From Scatosoma sp045643825 (GTDB lineage: Bacteria > Bacillota > Clostridia > Christensenellales > Borkfalkiaceae), in NCBI GenBank assembly GCA_045643825.1, contig JAZRFV010000002.1, positions 1 to 35,337 on the forward strand: a stretch of DNA of 35,337 nucleotides, in the 5' to 3' direction. The notes under the pieces were generated by a model. That model was given only the letters and a program-made list of their open reading frames with translations. It was not told the origin of the DNA and searched no databases. The position numbers and the translations under genes are program-made. Below, one piece after another: positions 7,938-14,508 of the stretch (position 1 is its first letter; each line of letters begins with the position of its first letter).

Positions 7938-8483
7938 TTATTCGAATTGGTTTGCCAAAATATCGGCCGTGAGGCGAGCCAAATTCATATCGCTACCGTC
8001 CATTTTCGCTCCGTTTTCTTTGGATAGCACAGCGACTGCACCAAGACAATCCCCACCTGACACGATGGGGACGATTACCTGTGCGGTGATCCCTTCCTCG
8101 TGGCTGTCGGTGATGGGGATGACGTCGCCACCCTCCGAGGCGTTGGCGATATAGCTACGCCGTTCTCGTAAAATCCGTTCCATATCCGAAGAAAGGCTCT
8201 TCCCGTCCAAATCCTTTTTACCATCGCCAAAGGCGTGTAAAATGCCGTCCGTGTCACAAATCACGGCAAGCTTACCGCTTAAATCGTTTAAGGAACGGGC
8301 GGTGGCTTTGCTAAACCGCTCCAAAGTGGCGATGGGAGAGTACTTTTTCAACATCAATTCATCACGGTCGGTGAAAATTTCGAGGGGATCCCCCTCCTTA
8401 ATACGCAGGGTACGGCGGATTTCCTTTGGGATAACCACACGGCCAAGCTCATCTATTCTTCTAACAATACCTGTTGCTTTCAT
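7938..8483 (-). CDS. spoVT: Stage V sporulation protein T (AbrB-like regulator)
   Basis: The 181-residue protein has the full SpoVT layout: an N-terminal AbrB/SpoVT swapped-hairpin DNA-binding domain (residues 1-50, MKATGIVRRIDELGRVVIPKEIRRTLRIKEGDPLEI in two runs), then a GAF-like domain (about 56-178) for dimer/tetramer formation and sensing. In Bacillus it is a late forespore regulator that tunes SigG-dependent genes and spore germination. The length matches the family (178-181). AAGGAGA (8497-8503) lies 13 nt upstream of the ATG. A SigF/SigG-like promoter precedes it. In Bacillus spoVT lies directly beside yabM-yabN; here it is about 5 kb away on the opposite strand. Confidence 0.96.
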   Translation of the reverse strand: MKATGIVRRIDELGRVVIPKEIRRTLRIKEGDPLEIFTDRDELMLKKYSPIATLERFSKATARSLNDLSGKLAVICDTDGILHAFGDGKKDLDGKSLSSDMERILRERRSYIANASEGGDVIPITDSHEEGITAQVIVPIVSGGDCLGAVAVLSKENGAKMDGSDMNLARLTADILANQFE

Positions 8484-8493
8484 ATATATGCAA

Positions 8494-8548
8494 AAATCTC
8501 CTTGTTTTACAAATTTATACTGTTAGTATTTGCAAAGCAAGGAGATTT
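8494..8548 (-). promoter_or_regulatory. Inverted repeat covering the spoVT ribosome binding site
   Basis: AAATCTCCTTG at 8494-8504 is perfectly complementary to CAAGGAGATTT at 8538-8548, with a 33-nt gap. In a transcript reading in from upstream the stem would hide the spoVT Shine-Dalgarno sequence; in a transcript starting at the local promoter only one arm would be present. The regulatory role is inference. Confidence 0.4.
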
Positions 8549-8552
8549 ATAC
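8524..8552 (-). promoter_or_regulatory. Candidate SigF/SigG-type promoter for spoVT
   Basis: On the minus strand GTATA (8548-8552) is followed after 17 nt by AATACTA (8524-8530). This fits the forespore sigma consensus GHATR then CATWHTA, with one mismatch. SpoVT is SigG-dependent in Bacillus subtilis, which supports the assignment. Confidence 0.5.
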
Positions 8553-8578
8553 TTTAAAAAATTACGAGAGACTATCTT

Positions 8579-10141
8579 TTATTCGCGGACAAGTGTTGCG
8601 TCTTGAGAATTATATACATAATGGCAGGTGTCATGTTCTTCTATATAACCAAAATGTATTATTTTCCCTTTTAAAAAGGTAAGGATATCGTCTTGGGAGA
8701 GGAATTTTGCGGTATGTAAGCTTGAATCCGTACTAAAACGAGAGTCTGTAATGGGATTTCCGCTTCTGTCCTCTTTATAGCCACCGTGACTTGCGCAACG
8801 TTGATAATAGTATTGTGCAACAGATTTGACACGCCAAGTCGTATTGCCTAAAAGGGTTACATTTTGCAATCCCGTGTTGTAGAATGCTCTATTATATATT
8901 GTCGTAATGGATTCGGGGATGGTGATGGTTGTAAGAGATGTGCAGCCCTCAAAACAAGATTTTGGAATTACTGTTAAGGTAGAGGGGAACACCAAAGAGT
9001 TGCTTAATAATTTGCAACTATTAAAGGCGTAAGCACCCAAAATCTCTAAATAGGGGGGTAATTCTGCAAATTCCAACTTAACGCAATTGTTAAATGCGTA
9101 TTCTCCAATGTCAATAATAGTATCTGGAATGGTAACGTGTTTTAAATTGGGGGCGCCATCAAAAGCATTAGGTAAAATTTGAGTTACGGGGATTCCCTTG
9201 TAAGAACTGGGGATAACGATGCTATCTAAATAATATGTTGATCCAGCTTTAACACTGTAGGTGCCATCGGGCAGGAGGCAAAAATCAAGACCTTCCGTGC
9301 CATCATGGTCAGGTTGAGTTAAGGGGCCCAAATCAATGGGGGTATCAGGGGCGTCTGTGTATGTAATCCAAAGATGTCCATCAATCAGTTCAATTTTTAA
9401 GACACCACGACCTGGGGCTCCAGGCTCCCCTTGGGGGCCTTGAGGGCCAACTTCGCCTTGAGGCCCTGTTGCGCCAGTTTCGCCTTGGGGGCCTTGAGGG
9501 CCAACTTCACCTTGAGGCCCTGTCGCGCCAGTCTCTCCTTGGGGCCCTTGAGGACCAACTTCGCCTTGAGGCCCTGTCGCGCCAGTCTCCCCTTGGGGCC
9601 CTTGAGGACCAACTTCGCCTTGAGGTCCTGTCGCGCCAGTCTCCCCTTGGGGGCCTTGAGGACCAATTTCACCTTGAGGTCCTGTCGCGCCCGTTTCGCC
9701 CTGGGGCCCTTGAGGACCAACTTCACCTTGAGGCCCTTGGGTACCGGTTTCACCTTGAGGCCCTTGAGCACCAGTTTCTCCATCCTCAATAGTAAATACT
9801 ACATCTGCTATCGTTTCATCAGTGAATTTTATAACTACGGTGGTTACTGTACCTTCTTTACTGGTCGTAATACTTGCAATGCCGTTAGGTTCGTTATTAT
9901 TTACGGTATCCGCACTGGCTTTTACGCCTGTATCTTCTTCACCAATCCACCAATTTCCGTTTGAGCCAATATAAGGCGTTAATCCGTCTGCACCTTTTTC
10001 ACCCATTTCGCCTTGAGGACCTTGGATTCCTTGCTCGCCTTGTTTTGATAATGCGATGTTTGAACAGGACGCAAAAACATTTACACTTGCTATAAGCGTT
10101 AAAAACATAGACAGGAGCTTTGTTAAACTTTTCTTTTTCAT
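8579..10141 (-). CDS. Collagen-like, leucine-rich-repeat surface lipoprotein
   Basis: A 520-residue protein with a signal peptide and a lipobox ending ASC (lipidation at Cys26). A short Gly-X-Y run lies at residues 35-53. A globular part follows (about 54-120, with SNGNWWIGEEDTGVKA, seen in bacterial collagen-like and adhesin proteins). Residues 121-246 are about 42 uninterrupted Gly-X-Y triplets made from an 18-residue unit rich in GPQGE and GATGPQ. From about 295 on there is a BspA/LRR_5-type leucine-rich-repeat domain (repeats such as LPNAFDGAPNLKHVTIP). Such proteins are surface-exposed and may bind host or other cells. The repeat can change length by slippage. It has its own promoter; the start has AAAGGGA upstream. 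Confidence 0.9.
   Translation of the reverse strand: MKKKSLTKLLSMFLTLIASVNVFASCSNIALSKQGEQGIQGPQGEMGEKGADGLTPYIGSNGNWWIGEEDTGVKASADTVNNNEPNGIASITTSKEGTVTTVVIKFTDETIADVVFTIEDGETGAQGPQGETGTQGPQGEVGPQGPQGETGATGPQGEIGPQGPQGETGATGPQGEVGPQGPQGETGATGPQGEVGPQGPQGETGATGPQGEVGPQGPQGETGATGPQGEVGPQGPQGEPGAPGRGVLKIELIDGHLWITYTDAPDTPIDLGPLTQPDHDGTEGLDFCLLPDGTYSVKAGSTYYLDSIVIPSSYKGIPVTQILPNAFDGAPNLKHVTIPDTIIDIGEYAFNNCVKLEFAELPPYLEILGAYAFNSCKLLSNSLVFPSTLTVIPKSCFEGCTSLTTITIPESITTIYNRAFYNTGLQNVTLLGNTTWRVKSVAQYYYQRCASHGGYKEDRSGNPITDSRFSTDSSLHTAKFLSQDDILTFLKGKIIHFGYIEEHDTCHYVYNSQDATLVRE
9404..9781 (-). repeat. Tandem 54-bp repeats encoding the collagen-like region
   Basis: Near-identical 54-bp units (18 codons) encode the Gly-X-Y stretch at residues 121-246. 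The copies differ mainly at synonymous positions, and the high identity makes slippage or unequal recombination, and assembly error, likely. Confidence 0.92.
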
Positions 10142-10211
10142 TTTCTATTCCCTTTTAATGTTTTTATTTATTTGGAGATAACTTGTGGGAGCATCCCCAG
10201 TATTTAAGGAT

Positions 10212-10240
10212 ATTATAGCATGCTATTGAAATCAAGTCAA
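10212..10240 (-). promoter_or_regulatory. Promoter of the collagen-like lipoprotein gene
   Basis: On the minus strand TTGACT (10235-10240) and a perfect TATAAT (10212-10217) are 17 nt apart. It gives a leader of about 65 nt. Confidence 0.82.
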
Positions 10241-10283
10241 TAAATTGACAAAAATCAAAGTGGAAAAGGTTTGATTTTAAGCA

Positions 10284-10311
10284 AAAAAATCCGCCGAGGT
10301 TGTCGGCGGAT
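10284..10311 (-). terminator. Rho-independent terminator after the MFS gene
   Basis: A 9-bp GC-rich stem (10289-10297 with 10303-10311) is followed on the minus strand by seven T. It lies just after the MFS transporter stop codon. Confidence 0.88.
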
Positions 10312-10316
10312 AATTT

Positions 10317-11555
10317 TTACGATATAGTTTTCTTTTTTCTTGTACGAAGCAAGTGCAGGTAGAGGAAAATCGCCACCAAGGGGAACAGCATACCAAGAAG
10401 CATCCCGCATTTCATGCCCAATTGCTCTACCGTGATACCAAGGCTGGAAGCAAGGTTCACGCCGCCCGTGCTTGCGGCGATGCCGTCCGTGATTACACCG
10501 ACGAGCTGTGGTCCTGCGGATGCGCCCAAATCCCCGCCTGCCGCCATCATCGCATAGAGGAACACTCCACCTGTGGGAATGCGTTCCGAGGCGATAATCA
10601 AACTGCCCGGCCAAAGCATGGACACGCAAAAGCCCGTAAACGCACACGCAACCAAGCCCAATATCGCAATGTTGGTCAAGGCAGCGGTAAGGTAACAAGC
10701 GGTTGCGCCGATTGCACCGAGGAAAAGGATTTTTTCCGCGTTTTTACCATATTTGGCATAGAGGGTACGCCCCAAACCAAGCGCCATACTAAACAACGCA
10801 ACCCCAAAAACGTCACCCCAAATCTTGGGTAAGCCAATGGCTTTTTCCAGGTAGCTCGAGCTCCATTGTGCCATCGTGCATTCACTTGCACCGCCAAGGA
10901 AAATAGCGAGGAAGCACAGCCAAAGCTCTTTCTTTTTCAGGTGTTCTAACACGCCCGACACCTTTTCAGGTGTTTCCATCGGGGGGAGCTTGCTCGTGAA
11001 AAACAAGATTGCACAAACCAAAGGGGATAAGGTGCAAAGTAGAATGAGATAGGGCCAGCTGGTCGAAGCAAAGAAGAGTAAAAACAGCGTGCCTACCAAG
11101 ATAACGCCAACCGCCCCCCAAGCGTAGATGGAGTGCAATTTACTCATTTCCCGTTCGGGGTTATCGCTGGGGATCGCGGCGATGGTGGGGCTGATAAGCA
11201 CCTCCGCAAGACCGCTGGACGTTGCAAAAATAATGGTACCAACCACCAAACCGAGGTATGTATAATCGGGGAAAACCATCGGGAGTATTGCATATAAGCT
11301 TAACCCAACGACCGCCAAAACGGGCATAAGTCGTACCGTTTTTTGGATGTTAAATTTATGTGAGAAGAAGGAAAAAATGAGGTCGATGCCGAGCTGTGAA
11401 AAGAAAAACACAAGTACTAACAAGCCGAGTAGAGAATAGGAAATCCCATACAAGGAATGGAAGGTCAAAAACAACAAAGGGGGCACGTTGCAGGTCACCG
11501 CTTGGGTGATATTTCCCACGTAGCACGCCCATTTTGCACGGGAGTAAGTTTGCAT
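10317..11555 (-). CDS. MFS transporter, substrate unknown
   Basis: A 412-residue protein with about 12 hydrophobic segments in two six-helix halves and a positively charged tail (LLRTRKKKTIS), typical of the major facilitator superfamily. Features include a charged loop after helix 2-3 (FSFFSHKFNIQKTVRLMP), which replaces the classic motif A, and a central loop near residues 195-215. The substrate cannot be read from the sequence. Its start codon lies 11 nt after the stop of the SDR gene and its ribosome binding site (GAGGTG) overlaps that stop, so the two are translationally coupled and probably act on related compounds. Confidence 0.88.
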   Translation of the reverse strand: MQTYSRAKWACYVGNITQAVTCNVPPLLFLTFHSLYGISYSLLGLLVLVFFFSQLGIDLIFSFFSHKFNIQKTVRLMPVLAVVGLSLYAILPMVFPDYTYLGLVVGTIIFATSSGLAEVLISPTIAAIPSDNPEREMSKLHSIYAWGAVGVILVGTLFLLFFASTSWPYLILLCTLSPLVCAILFFTSKLPPMETPEKVSGVLEHLKKKELWLCFLAIFLGGASECTMAQWSSSYLEKAIGLPKIWGDVFGVALFSMALGLGRTLYAKYGKNAEKILFLGAIGATACYLTAALTNIAILGLVACAFTGFCVSMLWPGSLIIASERIPTGGVFLYAMMAAGGDLGASAGPQLVGVITDGIAASTGGVNLASSLGITVEQLGMKCGMLLGMLFPLVAIFLYLHLLRTRKKKTIS

Positions 11556-11566
11556 TTATCTACACC

Positions 11567-12340
11567 TCACAATTTTTGTTGTTTCATCCACACCCACATT
11601 ACCAAACGGTGAGGTAGGCATTTTACAAGCAACGCTTGACCGCGTGCGACGGTACCATGTATGGAAACATCGCGTTTTTTCTTCTTTAAGTCCTTCCAAG
11701 CGCGGTTTACAATTTGTTCGGGCTTGTACATAACCACGTACTTTTTCACGACGTTTTTGTCCGACTCCGCTCTATCAAAGAAGGCTGTTTTCGTCCAGAA
11801 GGGACAAACGCACAAACAACGCGCGCCACGGGCCTTGCGAAGCTCTTTGTTAAGCGCTCTCCCATAGGAAAGCACGAATGCCTTGCTTGCGCCGTAGGTG
11901 GCGATGTAGGGGATGGGCTGTAAAGCCGCCATGGAAGCGATTAAAAGCACGCTGCCACCTTTTGCCATGTAGGGGAATGCGACACGGGTAATGCCGACGA
12001 TGGAACGGCAGTTCAGGTCTACCATATTTTCCAACACCGCCGCGCTGTCGTCCTCCACGGCGTTAAAACGCCCAAAACCCGATGCACAGATAAGGTACTG
12101 AATGGAGGGCTTTTCACTTTCAAGAAGCTTTTCAATTTCACCCGTCGCCGTAGGCGAGGACAAATCCAAGGGGATAACACGAAGGGGGACGTCCGTTTGT
12201 GTGCGGAGCTCCTCCAATTTATTTTCGCTGCGTGCGATTACCCATATTTCATCCAAACCCTCTTTGCGTTGGTTGAGGGAGAGGAAAAATTCTTTACCGA
12301 TGCCGCTGGAGGCACCTGTTACGATTGCGATATTTTTCAT
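11567..12340 (-). CDS. Short-chain dehydrogenase/reductase (SDR)
   Basis: A 257-residue Rossmann-fold oxidoreductase. The nucleotide-binding TGASSGIG motif is at residues 9-16, a basic residue (ARSENK) after the second strand suggests NADP(H) preference, and the catalytic Ser and YGASK motif are present near residues 135-155. The C-terminus (about 215-257) is basic and hydrophobic (KCLPHRLVMWVWMKQQKL) and may touch the membrane. The substrate is unknown; the coupled MFS transporter suggests a small metabolite. AAGGAGT lies just upstream of the ATG. It is preceded by a roughly 100-nt dispersed repeat and then mnmA on the same strand. Confidence 0.9.
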   Translation of the reverse strand: MKNIAIVTGASSGIGKEFFLSLNQRKEGLDEIWVIARSENKLEELRTQTDVPLRVIPLDLSSPTATGEIEKLLESEKPSIQYLICASGFGRFNAVEDDSAAVLENMVDLNCRSIVGITRVAFPYMAKGGSVLLIASMAALQPIPYIATYGASKAFVLSYGRALNKELRKARGARCLCVCPFWTKTAFFDRAESDKNVVKKYVVMYKPEQIVNRAWKDLKKKKRDVSIHGTVARGQALLVKCLPHRLVMWVWMKQQKL

Positions 12341-12361
12341 AATACTCCTTTAAGGCAACGA

Positions 12362-12463
12362 ATATATGCGTCGCCATACTTCGTTGCGCTACGTTTTTCT
12401 TGCTCACGTACGATATGTACGCTCCCGTCGAAAAGCCTCGCGCACCTTGTCTTGTTCGTATCT
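12362..12463 (+). repeat. Dispersed repeat family D, copy 1
   Basis: This roughly 100-nt segment shares blocks with 28731-28814 in the same order: ATATATGCGTCGC, TCACGTAC, TGTACGCTCCC, CCTTGTCTTG and TCGTATCT. GTACGATATGTAC can form a short hairpin. It has no coding potential of note and fills most of the gap between mnmA and the SDR gene. Confidence 0.75.
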
Positions 12464-12512
12464 CTTCGTTGTAGGTTACTGTGTCAACGAACTTCTATTT
12501 TTCAAAAGACAT

Positions 12513-12528
12513 GGGGCAGGTATGCGTT
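12513..12528 (+). repeat. 16-mer motif copy 6, perfect, intergenic
   Basis: A perfect GGGGCAGGTATGCGTT on the plus strand, just past the 3' end of the minus-strand mnmA gene. It is not placed to act as a ribosome binding site for any gene here. Confidence 0.9.
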
Positions 12529-12531
12529 GAA

Positions 12532-13617
12532 TTAATATTCCGCGCTATCAATAACCCCACCGCCGAGGCAGTTAATGCCGTCGTAAAGTACGGCGTATTG
12601 ACCTTCCGTCACGGCACGCTGTTTTTCCACGAAATCGATGTGTAAGCCGCCGTCCTTTTTCACCGTTACGTGTTCGGGTTGATCGGGTTGACGGTAGCGG
12701 AATTTTGCCATACAGTCAAACTCGGTTGCGGTTGGTTTGGAGGGAATCCAGTTAAAGCCCGACACCTCGCAGGATTTCGAGTAAAGGGGTGCTTCGTCGC
12801 CGTGGGAAACGTAGAGGATATTGTTTTGCAAATCCTTCTTCACGACAAACCATCTACCGCCCTCATCGTCACCCTTTCTACCGCCAAGATACAAGCCCTT
12901 GCGTTGACCGAGGGTGTAATACATAAGCCCCATGTGTTCGCCGACTTCCTTGCCTTCGAGGTCAAGGATTTTACCGTTTTGGGCAGGCAGGTACGAGTTG
13001 AGGAACTTTCTAAAGTTTCTTTCCCCGATAAAACAAATCCCCGTGCTGTCCTTTTTCTTTGCGGTGGCGAGACCGTATTCAAGGGCAATTTTGCGGATTT
13101 CGGGTTTCTCCATATCCTGCAAGGGGAAGAGAACGTCCGAAAGTTGACTCTGGGAAAGCTGATTTAAGAAATAGGTCTGATCCTTGTTTTGATCCTTGGC
13201 TTTTTGCAACAAATGTACGCCGTTTTCGTGTGAGATTTTGCAATAATGCCCCGTGGCGATGTAATCCGCACCTAACTTCTTCGCTTCTTGCAAGAAGGGG
13301 CCGAACTTGATTTCACGGTTGCAGAGTACGTCGGGGTTGGGGGTACGCCCAGCCTTGTATTCCGCGAGGAAATAGGAAAATACCCTGTCCATATATTCCT
13401 TGGCGAAATTAACGGTGTAATAGGGGATGTCGAGTACGGAGCAAACACGCCTTACGTCGGTGTAATCCTCCTCGGCGGTACAGCAACCGTTTTCATCGTT
13501 TTCCTCCCAATTGAGCATGAACAACCCGATGACGTTGTAGCCTTGTTGTTTTAAGAGTAAAGCGGCAACGGAGCTATCCACACCGCCGCTCATACCAACG
13601 ACAACAGTTTTCGACAC
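12532..13617 (-). CDS. mnmA: tRNA-specific 2-thiouridylase MnmA
   Basis: A 361-residue cytosolic enzyme that puts sulfur on U34 of tRNA-Lys, -Glu and -Gln, taking it from a sulfur relay that starts with a cysteine desulfurase. The PP-loop GMSGGVDSS is at residues 8-16 and binds ATP; the catalytic cysteines are Cys99 (PDVLCNRE) and Cys195 (TGICFIGER). I choose the GTG at 13617 because GGAGGG lies 4 nt upstream and the PP-loop is then at the usual distance; an in-frame TTG seven codons upstream would extend through the ribosome binding site. No cysteine desulfurase gene is adjacent. Confidence 0.95.
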   Translation of the reverse strand: MSKTVVVGMSGGVDSSVAALLLKQQGYNVIGLFMLNWEENDENGCCTAEEDYTDVRRVCSVLDIPYYTVNFAKEYMDRVFSYFLAEYKAGRTPNPDVLCNREIKFGPFLQEAKKLGADYIATGHYCKISHENGVHLLQKAKDQNKDQTYFLNQLSQSQLSDVLFPLQDMEKPEIRKIALEYGLATAKKKDSTGICFIGERNFRKFLNSYLPAQNGKILDLEGKEVGEHMGLMYYTLGQRKGLYLGGRKGDDEGGRWFVVKKDLQNNILYVSHGDEAPLYSKSCEVSGFNWIPSKPTATEFDCMAKFRYRQPDQPEHVTVKKDGGLHIDFVEKQRAVTEGQYAVLYDGINCLGGGVIDSAEY

Positions 13618-13697
13618 AAAACCCTCCTTTTCACGCAAATCGCCTCATGGCGAGCGAAAAATTTTTCCTTAATTTAGGAATAGTATACCATAAACGC

Positions 13698-13727
13698 TTG
13701 CAAAATGAAAGCAAAAAATAGTAAAAT
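13698..13727 (+). promoter_or_regulatory. Probable promoter of tRNA-Arg
   Basis: TTGCAA (13698-13703) and TAAAAT (13722-13727) are 18 nt apart, about 38 nt before the mature tRNA 5' end. A TATAAT-like element a few bases further on is an alternative -10. Confidence 0.5.
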
Positions 13728-13764
13728 ATAATAGCATTTTAGGAAAAAAGTAAAAATGTGAAAA

Positions 13765-13840
13765 GCGCCTGTAGTCTAACTGGATAAAACCTCGGCCTCC
13801 GACGCCGACGTTGTGGGTTCGAGCCCCGCCAGACGCACCA
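13765..13840 (+). tRNA. tRNA-Arg, anticodon CCG
   Basis: A complete 76-nt cloverleaf with the CCA end encoded (13838-13840). The anticodon loop CTCCGAC has the anticodon CCG at 13799-13801, reading the arginine codon CGG. The anticodon stem is 5 bp and perfect, and the T loop is TTCGAGC with a 5-bp stem (one T-G pair). The acceptor stem pairs except at position 4:69, which is C-A (13768 with 13833). Confidence 0.95.
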
Positions 13841-13843
13841 AAG

Positions 13844-13874
13844 AACCCCACCTGTCAAGGTGGGGTTTTTTTTG
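13844..13874 (+). terminator. Rho-independent terminator after tRNA-Arg
   Basis: A 10-bp stem (13844-13853 with 13858-13867) has loop GTCA and is followed by a run of T. It starts 4 nt after the CCA end. Confidence 0.92.
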
Positions 13875-13930
13875 TGTGTTTGGTGGATTAGGTGAGAACC
13901 CACGGTTCGTGCGCCGGGTTACCCGTTAAG

Positions 13931-14148
13931 AAAAACATTGACAATGTTTTTTTAGGGACGAGATGAGTGAGCGCATCAGCCTTGCGCGAACGGTGACCGA
14001 GCGTAATGTTAACCTTACATTACGCGAGAAGAGCAAAGCTTGCGACGCTTTGGCAAAGCCAATCACAACAATGCAGGGCATTCCTAAACCCATAACTTGC
14101 CCTTTGGGGCAATCATAGTTTAGCGTGTTACCACGCAAGGCAACACGC
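13931..14148. repeat. Hairpin-rich non-coding element after tRNA-Arg
   Basis: The gap 13875-14150 contains several perfect inverted repeats: 13931-13940 with 13942-13951 (AT-rich, followed by T), 14001-14009 with 14017-14025 (9 bp), 14097-14102 with 14107-14112, and 14123-14129 with 14142-14148. A minus-strand open frame of 70 codons crosses it but has no ribosome binding site and follows the palindromes, so I treat the stretch as non-coding. Its function is unknown. Confidence 0.6.
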
Positions 14149-14150
14149 CA

Positions 14151-14396
14151 TTACAACCGCTTAATTTTTACATTTCCGCACAGCACGTCAGAATAGGAGT
14201 ACGCCGTTTTTCCTAAAAAACCTTCCTCGTCAGGTTTCACCGTGAACAACGCAGGGTACACCCCCGATAAAACCCCTGAAAAGCTCATGCTCTTATTCCT
14301 GCCCAAATTCACCCGCACCGCAACCCGTTGTGCGGAGCAATCCTTCACCATTTGTTTAACATCCTTGATGTTTTTTGTCGGCTTAATCATACGCAT
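14151..14396 (-). CDS. veg: Veg family protein
   Basis: An 81-residue protein of the Veg family (DUF1021). The family pattern is visible: an N-terminal KDVKQMVKDC helix, then RVAVRVNLGRNKSMSFSGVL, a YPALFTV segment and the C-terminal YSYSDVL. Bacillus Veg (86 residues) is highly expressed in growth and affects biofilm genes and spore outgrowth. The start at 14396 is chosen because GGGGGA lies 5 nt upstream; an open extension of 40 codons is not part of the family. It is divergent from the SipL-like gene, an arrangement also seen in Clostridia, where veg, sipL and ispE cluster. Confidence 0.88.
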   Translation of the reverse strand: MRMIKPTKNIKDVKQMVKDCSAQRVAVRVNLGRNKSMSFSGVLSGVYPALFTVKPDEEGFLGKTAYSYSDVLCGNVKIKRL

Positions 14397-14508
14397 AGTA
14401 TCCCCCAATCCCTTGGAAAATATTCCCGTAAAAGTGCAATCCGTTCTAAACCGCACTTCTCCAGCATAAGGATAGAAGGGCAAAATAAACAGCAAGGAAG
14501 GGAAAAAT

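Noticed and set aside
9397..9964. Open frames in other phases across the collagen repeats
   Set aside because: They exist only because the 54-bp repeat lacks stop codons in several frames; the Gly-X-Y frame has signal peptide, lipobox and LRR domain.
13669..13851. Minus-strand frame crossing the tRNA-Arg gene
   Set aside because: It is the antisense of a well-formed tRNA and its terminator.
13926..14138. Minus-strand 70-codon frame after the tRNA
   Set aside because: No ribosome binding site and no family pattern; its bases are accounted for by a series of hairpins.
13765..14150. tRNA-Arg as an integration site for a mobile element
   Set aside because: No duplicated tRNA 3' end, integrase or foreign-looking gene block is visible downstream.
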